Positions 11,456 to 22,280 of a stretch of DNA of 64,000 nt are shown here, piece by piece. How positions within the stretch are numbered: position 1 is the first letter of the stretch; the number at the start of each line of letters is the position of its first letter. The DNA comes from Sanderia malayensis (taxonomy: Eukaryota; Cnidaria; Scyphozoa; Semaeostomeae; Pelagiidae). Below the pieces are notes generated by a model. That model was not told the origin of the DNA. It saw only the letters and a program-made list of their open reading frames with translations, and did not search any database. The position numbers and the translations under genes were made by a program. The DNA is taken from NCBI GenBank assembly GCA_013076295.1, contig RQOL01000574.1:1-64000 (forward strand), written 5' to 3'.

Positions 11456-13230
11456 CAGCTTCGAAACACACGATCACACCACATAAAGAAATTATAAAAA
11501 TGCAGCGATTCTGCCTGTAAAAGTTCCATTAATTTTCGTTTGGTGGCACTGTCTAGTACTTCCCTTGCAGAAAATTTTGTGACGAGTGATCTAAGCTCTT
11601 GGAGATTAAGCTTCCACTTTTCATAATATCCCACCAAATTACAACTAAAGCACAACAGAATTAGAAACTTTTATTGAAGAGCCAATAACTTATTTAATTT
11701 ATTAAATTCATACCTGTTGCCAGTTAAAAAAAGATGAAGATAATCACGAAGAACATCATGCCCAACCAAAAATCCTTTCATGTGAAGCATCCCATTTGCA
11801 GAGCCACAGTAATATATCAAAAATTTGCATTCTTCACAAGCACGTACAAAAACTGCAATGAAAGCTTTCAAAATTAGCAATGAACAGCTATTCATATATT
11901 AACTGTATCCAGATCAGTGTAGCAAAAACATTAGTACACCAAGTAGCTTTGCAACATAATTGAATTCACATCTCTATACCTGTTACACTTACTGAATCTG
12001 CCAATAAGAAAAGGCTTCAATCCATCTTCACCAACTACGCTTGACATTGGACCTCCACAGAGGCGCTGTGTTCCATCAGATAAAAAACTAAAACTGAGCT
12101 CTTTGTATAGACAATATATTCTGCGTTGTTGTAGGGTGGTCTCCCATTTAAAGAGCTCATATGATACAGGTTTCACAAACACACTCCTTATGCTTGACTC
12201 TTTCAAGGCATTATGTGTAGCAATCATATCGACAACAAAATCTGGCAGACTATCATTGTCGCTATCAATTGCCTCTTTCAGAGACAAAATGTGGTTGCAA
12301 GAGTGACATCCATATGTACATGTATGACAAACAAAGCCCCTCCTGTCTATCCCAATGACTGCAACATTACCATCAATTGGCTGTACCAAGATCACATTCT
12401 CTGAGGCTCTTTAAATTCTGTAAAAACCTGCAAAATCATAGTTATTTCAAGTAATAGTCAAGTGCTGCAAGTAATAAATGGCTAATTATTGTACTTAGAC
12501 TACTAAATAAAGTAAAATAGTACTATATATCACCTTAGCATACTCATGATCATCTTCTACAAGATCTAAATGGAAAAGGAAACAAATTAGTTGTTATCAT
12601 AATATTACACTGATTAGAAACATCTCAACTCCAGAATAGACCAACTTACATGATTTTATCTGAAATGGATCAATATTATTAACTTTGTCAATGGTTGGAA
12701 TAAGTTCTGATGCCACTTTCAGGTGCAGGCAGTTAGGAAACTGACTTTTAATCAACTGTTTAAACGCTGGAAAAAATAAAATAATTTAATAAAATAACTT
12801 TATGACATTGATACAGTGTACAAAATACTATAAAAACAAGGAGAATTTACCATCTGGTTCACCAACATAGTGAAAAGCTATGTTTTTCAAAAAGTCATTC
12901 CTGCTCTCATCACATGAGCATGTTAACACTGGGGCTTTTGAATCTGATACGGTGAATAGATGTCTATTTACAAAACAGTAGCTGTGTAACTAAAAAACAC
13001 ATTTAATAAGCAAAACATTAGAAATAGTATCATATAAACTTCTCACAAGAGAATACATGTAAAAAGATATAAACATTGAAATTGCATATATTTACCTTCA
13101 GCTCTGTCTGTTCCAGATTGAAATCTTGGATTAGAAATAAGGTAAATTTAATATTTATTGTGAAAAAAGCCTTTGCTTGCATTATTTGAAACAAATAAAC
13201 ATCTTTCATGTCCTGTGTAACCTGGATATA
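11456..13230 (-). pseudogene. KDZ-like transposase gene, N-terminal exons (copy 1, inverted)
   Basis: Inverted copy of 40850-42606. GT-AG bounded coding blocks encode a cysteine-rich protein. Blocks include CSCDESRNDF, GRRGFVCH-like residues (actual: IDRRGFVCHTCTYGCHSC), and VRACEECKFLIYYCGSANG leading into FLVGHDVLRDYLHLF. In this copy the block 12395-11931 stays open from IDRRGF through LCGGPMSSVVGEDGLK, where copy 2 has a frameshift. The rest of the gene (motifs YDNPCNFH, VDRFHW, INEQRN) is at 47133-48286 in copy 2, which is the basis for calling KDZ. Cysteine clusters are known companions of KDZ transposases, but the exact domain family here is an inference. Confidence 0.55.
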
Positions 13231-13462
13231 AAAATAATAATTAAGTATAGCTCTGTCTGGGCAGCACCACCATTTTCACACAAATAGTGAAAATCTAGGC
13301 CATACTATTTTTTCAAGTTCTCGAGGGCATTCAGCAACATCGCTATCCAAATACTAGAACTATGTCTCTGAGTCACTATCTATAATAGAGATTACAATAT
13401 TAGGATAGATGTTGTGAAATTACGCTTGTCATGAAACATTCTAAAAAATAAGAATCAAAACG

Positions 13463-13990
13463 TTAAACCTCAGCACAATAGAAACCTACAGAGCCTCTAA
13501 TATCAAAACCCCTCAAGATTACAGTCGCCAGGTAATAATTGACAGCAGTCCACTGTTTTCTGTGATGTGTTTGTCACTTGCACGACCTCCCCATGCTTTT
13601 GAGAGAAATGAAATTACTCCCTGTGGGCATATACTAATCAGAGCATATCTGTGCTCTAGCCTATAAATTGTTTGGAAAATTGATGAATACTTCAAAACAA
13701 TCTATAACAAGTGCCACCTTTGTACCAAAATAGTTCCTGAATGAAAGTTGTGTTGTTTCCAATATTTGTTCCCGCCTGGCAGCTCGACCACCCGACTACT
13801 TTTCTTGATTGATTAAACAAAACATCAATCCACTTGTGAACGATTTTGGATACTATTGGAACTGAAACACCAAATCTATATCCAATATCTTTTACACTGA
13901 GATTGAAGCGAACAAAGTCAACACTAACACAGAATCGAGATAATACAGAAGGCCAACACATTTTCGATGGTCGGGCATGTAAGCAAGGTT
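13463..13990 (-). pseudogene. DDE_Tnp_4 (Harbinger/IS4-like) transposase remnant (copy 1)
   Basis: Fragments of a DDE_Tnp_4-family transposase on the minus strand. The helix-turn-helix region reads FNLSVKDIGYRFGVSVPIVS followed by KIVHKWIDVLF. The first catalytic acid region is [10 protein letters not shown], then [19 protein letters not shown] and the GFDIRGPVGFYCAEV region, where family members have ADRGFDI. Several frameshifts and stops and a missing segment after LARAQ make it non-functional. It is near identical to 40081-40600 in copy 2. I see no terminal repeats that delimit the element. Confidence 0.7.
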
Positions 13991-14145
13991 AAGGACTCCA
14001 AAACACGTGTTGTGTAATATGCTAAATATAATAAATAAAAAAACACAATAATTTTGCCCTGACAAGGCTCCAGGGAGCGGAGCCCCCGGCAGCTCATGAG
14101 ATTTTGCTATTTCTAAGGTCATAAAATGGCTTAGGATTCTGAAAA

Positions 14146-15520
14146 TTATCTATCTGCACAGTAATATAAAAGAGTCATGGGAATGGTATTAGATAAAAAC
14201 TTGTTGCAAGCACTGATCAAGCGTTCAACGTCTGTGGAAAGTGGCATTGCTGCCACTATCCTTGTGAACCCCCAAAACCCCATGCAAAACATTAACTTCC
14301 AAGACCACAATTTGGATTTCCAAGACAACAAAATGTGGGAGAAACCACACTAAATTAGACCTGGCAACAGGTTTCCAGTATTGTTGGCCAGACCTCATGC
14401 CATTATCCAAGAAGACTACCACATTGTTGTCATTCCAATATGTAATGTTTAGAAAATCTTTGTGAAGGGATTTAGAAAACCCACAAACAAATTGTCTTGC
14501 TGAACGCAAACTTCCTTATGGCTGCATGGGAAATGAGCAGCGTTGCCCCTTTGCATAGCAATTAATCCAGTATGCCATTTGCTCTTTGCATCTTCCATTA
14601 ATTATTGTGGGAAGGCCACTGTCCATAAAATCCAAGCATTCACTGTCTTTAAATTCAGATATGAGTTGCTCAACAATATCATAGTTTTTACCATTGCCAT
14701 ATGTTTTGTACCTTTTCTTCCCCACTTTCGCCACATGGTTAGCAACATAATTTCCACCATTTCCTCCCTTATCAGAGACTTTGCAAATTGTCCATCCATT
14801 CTTATTGGCTTGTCTGGATTTCTTATTTCATAAGGGTTCCTTTTGCTTTTGCTACTCACTCTTCTTTCATCAATGCACATTTTCCAGCCAACTGTCCACT
14901 TTGATAAAGATTTCTGTCTGAGATATTCAACTCCAGATATCTATTCTGCCATAGATGGTAGTCTGAATGATCTGACAAGGATGAAGCTTTGACATCTCGA
15001 AAGTGTTTTAGCACAAGACGAAAGACTTCACAGCTCATTGTTTTCATTATTTCTGGCTCTTACTGCAAGGGGTCCTCACTCCAAGCCCATCTATATTGCC
15101 GATATCCAAGAAGACGAAGATGTCATTTGATTGCGAAGAAGCCTCTTACAAAATGTATTCCTGCCTCATCTCTTGAAATCTCCCAAATTTTCTCAACGAA
15201 TGATAGATGTTCAGCACAATGTTCATTTGTAATTGCAATATATGCCATGATAGATTCATCGTCCATTATACCTTAAACTATTTCATGTGCCAGCATCAAA
15301 TATAATTGCAGGTCTCTCATACTCAGGTATTCTTTCTGACGGAACAATAGAACGGTAAACCAGGTTGATCATCATCACTTTCAATAGCACGAGGGTCATA
15401 AACTTAGCTCTCACCTTAGGCCATGAACTCGTCATGTTCTTCAGCTGACAACTTGGATAATGAAGAAATATCACCTATGATTTCGCTCTCAGAACAATCA
15501 CTCTTGGCTTGGAAAATAAT
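14146..15520 (-). pseudogene. piggyBac-like transposase (DDE_Tnp_1_7) remnant (copy 1)
   Basis: Decayed piggyBac-type transposase, which cuts and pastes DNA at TTAA. Minus-strand blocks in order: DDESIMAYIAITNEHCAEH and VEKIWEISRDEAG (N-terminal part of the DDE_Tnp_1_7 region), VFRLVLKHFRDV, DERRVSSKSKRNPYEIRNPD with the first acidic residue, FMDSGLPTIING with the second, and LNITYWNDNNVVVFLDN with the third. Single-base indels shift the frame at least three times. This copy has one more frameshift than copy 2, after INCYAKG near 14555. Confidence 0.7.
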
Positions 15521-15689
15521 TATATTTCAAATAAACGAATCAGAACTTCACGATAACATACTTTAGATTTTGTAATCTAAGGTCGGCCTGAACAGTTTAG
15601 TTTCTCATTATCCTAATCAGTATTTTGAATTTTGTGCCAAAACTATAGCAAAATAAAGCTAATCCCCAGACTTCTAAATTTTAATGGAG

Positions 15690-16095
15690 TCGTGTTGTTT
15701 ATGTTTTGGGGGCATAAAACTCCATGTTATGCCCCCAAAACATAAACATTTCACAAAATAAACTCAATATTCGAATTCAACGGCCCAAAGTTGTACTTCC
15801 CACCAAATTTGTTTCAAATTGGACAAGTTTCAAGATTTGCCAATTGCCCCCTTTTGCCTCATCTTATACCCCCAAAACATCAAGATTTCAAAAATTTTTC
15901 AATTTTCGAAGTCAGCGCCCAAAAATTGTACTTCCCACCAAATTTGATGCAAATTGGGCGGGTTTTAAAAATTGATTATTGCCCCCTTTACCCCCATTTT
16001 ATGCCCCTAAAACATCAAAATTTCAAAAACTAAGTCCAATATTAGAATTCAGTGCCCCAATATCGTACTTCGCACCAAGTGTCACCCAGTTTTAA
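15690..16095 (+). repeat. Three diverged tandem units of about 143 bp, with a hairpin (copy 1)
   Basis: Three units, each with CCCCCAAAACAT, a TTTCAAAAA tract, GTACTTCCCACCAAATTTG and ATTGCCCCCTTT. They start with a perfect hairpin: GTTTTGGGGGCATAAAAC, a short loop, then GTTATGCCCCCAAAAC (about 15708-15745). No coding potential beyond chance. The same array is inverted at 37975-38365. Confidence 0.7.
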
Positions 16096-16353
16096 TCAAA
16101 TTGATTTTTTTATGATTTTTGCTTCTACTGGGACCTACTGGGATGCAGGGCATGAGAGGGTTAAGGAATTGTTGAAGATTATGCAGAAAAATTGAAGCCC
16201 AATGACATTGAGAGCCACAATTATTTCACAACGATTTTTTGTTGTTAACATTATTTTTGGGCAATTATTGTAATATTGATTAAGTTCTATAACAGAAATT
16301 TTTATGAAATGTTGTTAGTGATATTGGAATTGTCTATTCTATTATTATATTCA

Positions 16354-17333
16354 TCTAATATTACTATTCTGCGATGTCACATGATGACGCATTTTCCTTG
16401 CCAAAAACAATAGATTTGAACCGAAACAATGGGTCAAACGCCCAAAAACAATCGCCCGAAACGGCGAACCATGTAATCAGACAAACTTTTTTGTATGTGG
16501 ATATATGGCAATGAAGTTCACACTGAATGTTTATTTTATTAATTTAACCAGGGTAAGGGATTTTGTTTTTCGATTTTCTCCTGAAATTTTGAATTATTCC
16601 ACTAATTATTCTGCTAATTGTGCTATCACGAAAAAACTACGGTTTACGCTGGCGAAACTTCCAAATTTGCGTCCCCAACTCCATTTTCGAACAGAGTATT
16701 CTGTGTTCATGCGACCCGTTTCGCCTTTTGCTGTAATTTAATTGGCTCTTTCGCGACTTCACGTGAAGAGTCACGTGTATTTTGTTATCATGCAAATTTG
16801 CCCTCGGGTTGAACAGCAGGTACTTTTGGAGAAGGCACATGTTTTTGTTTTGTAAACAAAGGATAGCTCGGCGCCTTTCAAAGTGTTTTACGACCTGAAT
16901 TATCTTTGTAAAGACTTGCTAATTGTTTGAGAGACCTCTGGAAAATTACAGGAGACAATTGCGAACACAGGTGATAGCTTTTAGTTGTAGTTTAGGTAGT
17001 AGGCGACCGCCATTGTTGCTTCGGCATGCTTGCGACGCTTAGGCCTAATGTAAACAAGCCCAAAGTTTTAATAAACAATTTATGATAAGGGGTTATCAGG
17101 CAAGCGAACCGAGCCAAACTGTTGCAAGAGGAGTGGTCAGAGGCATGAGCCTAGGCGAATGCAGCGCACGAAGTGCGCCAACCTCAGGCAAGCGCAGAGA
17201 GCTAACCCATTGTAGGTGGGGTTGAAATGGGCATGAGCATTAGCGAATGCAGCGCACGAAGTGCGCCAACCACATTAAGTTTTCTTCACTTGCCCCCCTC
17301 CGGGAAGCGAGCGTATGCGAGCGCCCCGGCTAG
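16354..17333 (+). mobile_element. Helitron-like element, short form, complete (copy 1)
   Basis: Starts TCTAATATTACTATTCTGC and ends in CGCCCCGGCTAG. The base before is A and the base after is T, with no target duplication: the Helitron insertion signature A|TC...CTAG|T. A CCGGG/CCCGG stem lies just before the CTAG. It is 980 bp with no helicase/Rep gene, so non-autonomous. The 5' part is shared with the copies at 10807, 24646, 34864 and 43255. The inverted counterpart in copy 2 is 36732-37710. Confidence 0.72.
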
Positions 17334-17730
17334 TTTTAATTTACAGTGCGGATTCCTTATATGACTTCAACAATAAATTGATGTAATGAAATTTACTTGT
17401 TGTTGAAGCACATGTAGCACAAACATATAGAATATCTCTTGGATCCTTTTATGGTTTCTACTTTTGATATCCAATTTTGATTTGAACCTCTTGGGACTCA
17501 CAGTTTTCTCACAGCATTATATTTTCAAAATAGCAGTAAAGCCATTTGCAATTGTTGCAATTGTACTTTCTTTTCATATGCATGAATAATTTTAGAATAA
17601 TAGCTATTGAGAATTGCCGCTATTAATGATTTTGCCATAACATTAGGTATCAAATCAAAGTTTTCAAAATGTTGAGGCTGTTCAAATGTTACTTTGGGGT
17701 ACGGAAATGCTTTTCAAGTTATTTGTATTA
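17334..17730. other. Intergenic sequence without recognisable features
   Basis: AT-rich, no credible ORF or repeat. It matches 36334-36731 inverted. At 17730/17731 the match to that region stops and a match to 44139 onward begins, so this base pair is a rearrangement junction. Confidence 0.7.
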
Positions 17731-18487
17731 CAAAGTTCGAATTTACGCTCATGGTGGTCATACTTGATCAAATAATGCAACCGACAAACATCCTGAGCAA
17801 AATACTACAAGGCAGTGAGATTGACTTGGCCGAAGCTTTTCTTTATCAACACATGCATTAAGGAAATTCCAAGCATTAAGAAATGATCTTAAGTTTGACG
17901 AGTTTATTGTTCAAGCGAAAGAAATCACAGAAAAGTCGGGAACAGAATATGATTTTGCAAGCCGAAGAGCGAGAAAAAGGCCTTCAAGTGTGACGTTTTC
18001 TTCCAAACGAAAGGCACAAAGTTCAAAGATCTTGTACTTGTAACTGAACTCTTTCTCGAATTTATCTTCTAAATTGTTCACATTTTAAGAATCTCGAGAG
18101 ATAAAAAGTAGCAAAGCCCCAAAACCTTGATAGGGGCTTTGTCCCTTGACCCCAACCAGAGCTCTAACTTTCGGTTTCTTGGTTTAGAATTTTGTCGGCA
18201 AATTGTCACTATTCGCTTAGGCCTAATTTAAAGCGAAGCGAGCCAAACTGTTGCGAGAGGAGTAGGCAGAGGCATGAGCGAAGCGAATGCAGCCCACGAA
18301 GTGCGCCCTATCAGTCAATGTTTCTTGATAATAGATAAACAGGGGAGCGCAGCGAGCTAACCCATTGTACGTGGGGTTGAAAGAGGCATGAGCGAAGCGA
18401 ATGCAGTGCACAAAGTGCGTCAATCAGATTAAGCTTTTTTTACTTGACGGGCTGGGGTGAATGAGCGAACCAAGTGATGACCCCTAG
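17731..18487 (+). mobile_element. Helitron-like element, 3' half (copy 1)
   Basis: 3' half of the longer Helitron-like form that is complete at 43255-44896. It ends GTGATGACCCCTAG with host T next. It contains the family's 114-bp subrepeats with GCGAAGCGAATGC. Its 5' half was lost or moved: the left edge is the rearrangement junction at 17731. Minus-strand ORFs here are translations of the subrepeats. Confidence 0.7.
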
Positions 18488-19387
18488 TAGATATCTATTC
18501 TGCTGTCATATTGTGATTTTTCATCCAGAGCTACATTTCCTTTACCTCTAAACACAATAGCTGGTTTTACTGACTGCTTGCCTGATGCTCTAATACTCAA
18601 CTGCAAAGTAGCTTACCGTTTGTCTAGGCCACTTGTTGGTTGACTAACCCATATTTGCTTGGAACCTTTATCAGCATAGGTCTTTCCTTGATTACAACAA
18701 AAGGGAGTGGAACTTGATCCACATTATACCTGTTTTCAGGTAGCCACCGGCCCCATTTTGGATCAACTTGTGCATTTGTATTGCGCTGTCTGCTGGTCTT
18801 TAGAGATCTCCGAAGAGTTCTATGAAACACCTGAATGGCTCCCCTACAATCCTCTGATGAAATGTTTTTCTTGTTGGTTCTGTTACGCAAGGTAATTTGC
18901 TGTCTTTTTTTAATTTTTGGAACCAATTCCTGCTTGCTTTGAATGAAGAAGCTTTGTCTGCACCATATAGCTGCTTAACCTTGCACTTCATTTTCTTGCA
19001 TAACCATAATTTTGAAACTTTAATACCCTGTTGTCTTCTTCTCTTAAACTCGGATACAACTAACTTTGCTGCAAGTGGAAATTTTTCTCTTTTTTCAATG
19101 TTCCCTGATGTTATTTTTCTCCTTTGCCTTGCTGCTACTGTATTTCCCTTCCCTTTCTTGATCTTGTTTGTCTTCATCTCATTCTTAATCTTCAAACGCT
19201 CCTTGTTCCATTTTACAAGCAAGCACTTATATGGAATTTTCATAGAGTTTGCAACTTTCTGCCATCTATTCTTCACCTGTTTATGTGTCTTTTGGTCTAG
19301 AAGCATAAGAGTTTTCCATTTGAACTTAAGGGTGTAGGATTTCCTTTTTGGGGAGCCTTTCTGATTAGCTCCCTTTGGCTTTGGCAT
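18488..19387 (-). pseudogene. Pogo-like (DDE_1) transposase, N-terminal half (copy 1)
   Basis: N-terminal half of the transposase. MPKPKGANQKGSPKRKSYTL starts at 19387, followed by a first helix-turn-helix (KVANSMKIPYKCLLVKW), a CENP-B/Tc5-type HTH (KFPLAAKLVVSEFKRRRQQG and KVSKLWLCKKM), then the DDE_1 domain with NVDQVPLPFVV holding the first catalytic aspartate. A frameshift near 18890 breaks it. It stops at DSRIDIY, exactly where the Helitron-like element is inserted. Its C-terminal half is at 10808-11275 on the other strand, so the gene was cut by the Helitron insertion and later by an inversion. Confidence 0.82.
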
Positions 19388-19398
19388 CTGAATTTGAC

Positions 19399-19698
19399 TT
19401 ACTTGAGAAAGCTGACTGTCCCTTTTAAATCTCTGGGATCCACATAACTACCATGTTCATGTCTGTTAACAGATTCTTCAGGTATAGGAATGGATTCCAT
19501 ATGTTTCCAATGAATATGAATGTCATGATATTGCTGGGAACTGAATTTGCTTTTGCCTATCGAACACTGGAGTTTTTCAACATTTGAAGACGTTGTTGCA
19601 GACATTGGAATTGATGATGTGACAACATATGTGCCACCAGAAGCAATATGTACCTTTTTTGTGATGCCATATCTGAACAGTGTCCCCTGCATCATCAA
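19399..19698 (-). CDS. Pogo element 99-aa ORF with a degenerate zinc finger (copy 1)
   Basis: Lies directly upstream of the transposase start, separated by a TAA and about 10 bases. It begins MMMQGTLFRYGITKKV, resembling the short N-terminal lead of some jerky/pogo-type proteins. Further in is LQCSIGKSKF followed by HDIHIHWKH. That spacing fits a C2H2 finger whose second cysteine has become glycine. It may be a separate leader ORF or the original N-terminus of the transposase cut off by a stop; both copies share the stop. Function otherwise unknown. Confidence 0.5.
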   Translation of the reverse strand: MMMQGTLFRYGITKKVHIASGGTYVVTSSIPMSATTSSNVEKLQCSIGKSKFSSQQYHDIHIHWKHMESIPIPEESVNRHEHGSYVDPRDLKGTVSFLK

Positions 19699-19810
19699 AA
19701 TTTGAGAAATTCCTTCTTGCTCGACCGCCTAATTATTGTTTTCCTCGTGATTTTCCCTTTCCCACCAAAACATGTTCGTTTTGAGGCTGTTTTGTGAAAA
19801 CGAGATTAAA

Positions 19811-20253
19811 ATGGTAGAAGCAAGAGAACGCAGGGAAACAAGGACTTGTGTAACAAGTCTAGGCCTAAACCACCTAAAGCCGGAAAGAGACCAAAAGTCC
19901 AAAACATCCATTATGGCAAAATAGATGGAGTTTTTTGTGAATCGACAATGCGAGGTTATCATGCTTATATGAATCATGCAAAAGTAAGCATTGGAGAAAT
20001 TTTGTTTTGTGAAATCGAAGGTGAAAATGAATATGACGATGATGCAGTTGCAATTAAGATTGAAGATGGTGAAATTGTAGGATATGCTCCAGAAGAACTT
20101 TCATCTCTCTTTCACAAATTTCTTGAAGATCATGGTGAGATTGAGGCAGAATGTATTGGCTGGAGATTAAACAAGGGTGCTGGAAAGGGGGTTGAACTCC
20201 CAATGGATTACAGGTTTATTTTCAAAAGAGACAGACGAAAAACTGATAATTGA
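19811..20253 (+). CDS. HIRAN-domain protein carried by the pogo element (copy 1)
   Basis: Small basic protein, about 135-147 aa, divergent from the transposase with start codons about 112 bp apart. After a basic lead (KSRPKPPKAGKRPKV) comes a HIRAN domain: STMRGYHAYMNHAKVSIGE, LFCEIEGENEYDDDAVAIKI, DGEIVGYAPEELSSLFHKFL, then ECIGWRLNKGAGKGVELPM. HIRAN domains bind single-stranded 3' DNA ends in HLTF-type proteins. The ATG at 19811 (AAAATGG context) opens a frame that shifts by one base near 19850 into the HIRAN frame. Either there is an old indel or translation starts inside, for example at MRGYHAY. It lies between the two pogo termini, so it is element cargo. Role in transposition is inference. 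Confidence 0.72.
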
Positions 20254-20695
20254 CATTAGACAATCAAAGATAATTTAATGTGAAGCTTTTAAATAATCAA
20301 TGAATGACAAAGCAAAGAAATTGCTTGAAATTTGTTGTCTGAAAATATCTAACTTGTGGACCTGGAAGCTGAGTATGTTTAAAATATCTTTTCATATTAG
20401 TTTATATAAAAAAGTCCCAACTTTTTAACTCTGAACACCTCAAACAATTTTCAGGAACAAGCAAATTGTTTCATCATCAAGTTGTGTGATATAAATGCTT
20501 TTGTCAACAGCAGAATAGCATGTCCTCCAAAATTTCCAAGAAGGCAATAATATCCCACTCCCAAGTTTATTAAATATACTGTGAAAGCTTTACGTTCATC
20601 ATAGTCGTAAGGGTCCTTGTGATAAGAACCGCACCCTGAAAATATCATAAGTACCACATTTATAAGAACCTAGGTCAGTCTGTCTTTTAGAAAAT

Positions 20696-20721
20696 ATGTT
20701 CTTGTTTGCGGGGTTTTACTG
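20696..20721 (-). repeat. Pogo right terminal inverted repeat (copy 1)
   Basis: Minus strand reads CAGTAAAACCCCGCAAACAA then GAACAT, flanked by TA (20722-20723). It marks the end of the pogo element next to a KDZ-like coding piece. Confidence 0.8.
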
Positions 20722-20723
20722 TA

Positions 20724-20833
20724 GAGGACTTTCCCCCAGCATTGTTAACCTTGTTAAAATGCATTTCTTCAGTCTCTGCAGTTCTTTCATACTTCCCTGT
20801 TGATGACCAGTTTCTCTCTGTGATGAAAGAATT
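20724..20833 (+). pseudogene. KDZ-like coding piece next to the pogo end (copy 1)
   Basis: Encodes VEDFPPALLTLLKCISSVSA and FPVDDQFLSVMKEL, the same as copy 2 (47133-47242). Copy 2 continues into the KDZ-like protein; here the sequence switches at 20833 into P-element DNA. This is the last base shared by the two copies. Confidence 0.6.
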
Positions 20834-22280
20834 GCAAAGGAGTTGCAGACCCTACAACGAGGAGATTTGCACTGCATTCCCAAACAACTGATAAAGTTAT
20901 TTCAGATTTCAAAATAATTGTAACAAATACTGATGGCCAAAGTTTGATGAGGGTGCATGGATCCTCGTGTGCTGCCCTCATATTAAAGGGAGATACTTGT
21001 ACAGAATGCACTAAAATCAAAGTAAAATTGAGAAGGAAAATTGTGCCAGCAAATGAAGGAAGTAAAAAGCCTCTTGCCCCAAATGCACCATTGAAAAAAG
21101 TTTCCAAAGAGAAACTTACACATGCCATTGAAATCCTTCGGTTGAAACAAAAAAAATTAGAAAATACAATCAAGGAGTTAAACGTTGCACTCAAGCAAAA
21201 TGGAATTGCAATCAATGAAAATTTGCATAATGATTTCACAAATCTTATCAACAGTGCCCAAGCGAAACTCCCAGAAGAGTCCTTTGAAAGACTCTTTTGG
21301 GAACAACAGCAAAAAGCATTCAAGTGTGAAGCAAAAGGCGTGCATTGGCATCCTATGATGATCAGATTTGCTCTACACATTCACTTACGTTCTCCATCTG
21401 CATATAGAGCTTTAAAGGAAAGTGGTGTGATCAAATTACCTTGTGAAAGAACATTGAGAGATTACTCAAACATAATACATCCCAAAGTTGGTTTCAACAA
21501 GGAAACTTTTGATGTCCTGAAACATCAGGCATCAAAACTAGAAGGTACGGGGAAGTATGTTGTTTTAATGTTTGATGAGGTCTCCATCAAGGATGACTTG
21601 ATGTTTGATAGTCACACTGGAGACCTTGTTGGATTCATTGATATTGGGGAAGATTTGAATGATATGTTTCATGCTGGAAACAGCAGAGATGTCACAACAG
21701 CTATTGCATCGCATGCTCTTGTTTTTATGGTGGGAGGGCTTTCATCAAGGTTGAAATTCAGCTTGGGTTACTTTGGTACACAGTCAGCAACTTCATATAT
21801 GCTGTTTCCTTTGATGTGGAAAGCAGTTGGTTTATGTGAGACATGTGCAGGGTTAAAAGTTGTGTGTGTTGTCTCAGACAAGGCCAGTCCCAATCAGAAG
21901 ATGTACAGAATGCACAGATTAAAAGATGGTGTTGTTTACAGTACACCAAATGTTTTTGCAACAGATGAGGACCGTGATCTTTACTTTTTCTCAGATCCCC
22001 ACATTTGTTGAAGACAACAAGAAATAACTTTGGTGCATCAGGCTTCAGAGCAGTAGGCTAATGTGGAATCAGAAGACATCATCTGGAAGCATTTGTTGAC
22101 CTATACGAGAGTGACAGGACATCTCTTATCCGGAAGTTGCCAAAGTTGAAAAATGAGCACATTCATTTGAACCCCTACTCCAAACTGACAGTAAATTGGC
22201 TGCTCAAGTCATGAGTGAAAGTGTTGGAAAGATTATGGCCTCATATGGACCACCAGCCTCATCTGAGACAGCAAAATTCA
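20834..22280 (+). pseudogene. P-element/THAP9-like transposase, truncated by the assembly gap
   Basis: A P-superfamily transposase (GTP-dependent cut-and-paste enzyme). After an open lead (IIVTNTDGQSLMRVHGSSCA) it has a coiled-coil-like stretch, then HWHPMMIRFALHIHLRSPSA, LPCERTLRDYSN, YVVLMFDEVSIKDDLMFD with a catalytic aspartate, DLVGFIDIGE and VVCVVSDKASPNQKMYRM. After a frameshift at 22008 it continues SDPPHL, KTTRNNF, LNPYSKLTV and MSESVGKIMASYG up to the N run. No THAP zinc finger is seen; the 5' part and termini are absent. The best continuous frame is 20944-22011, opened by an upstream non-ATG stretch. Frameshifts make it non-functional or misassembled. Confidence 0.78.

Noticed and set aside
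18897..19337. 146-aa plus-strand ORF rich in Phe/Leu (and 45117-45746, 209 aa)
   Set aside because: Antisense of the lysine-rich pogo DNA-binding region; low-complexity hydrophobic shadow, not a membrane protein.
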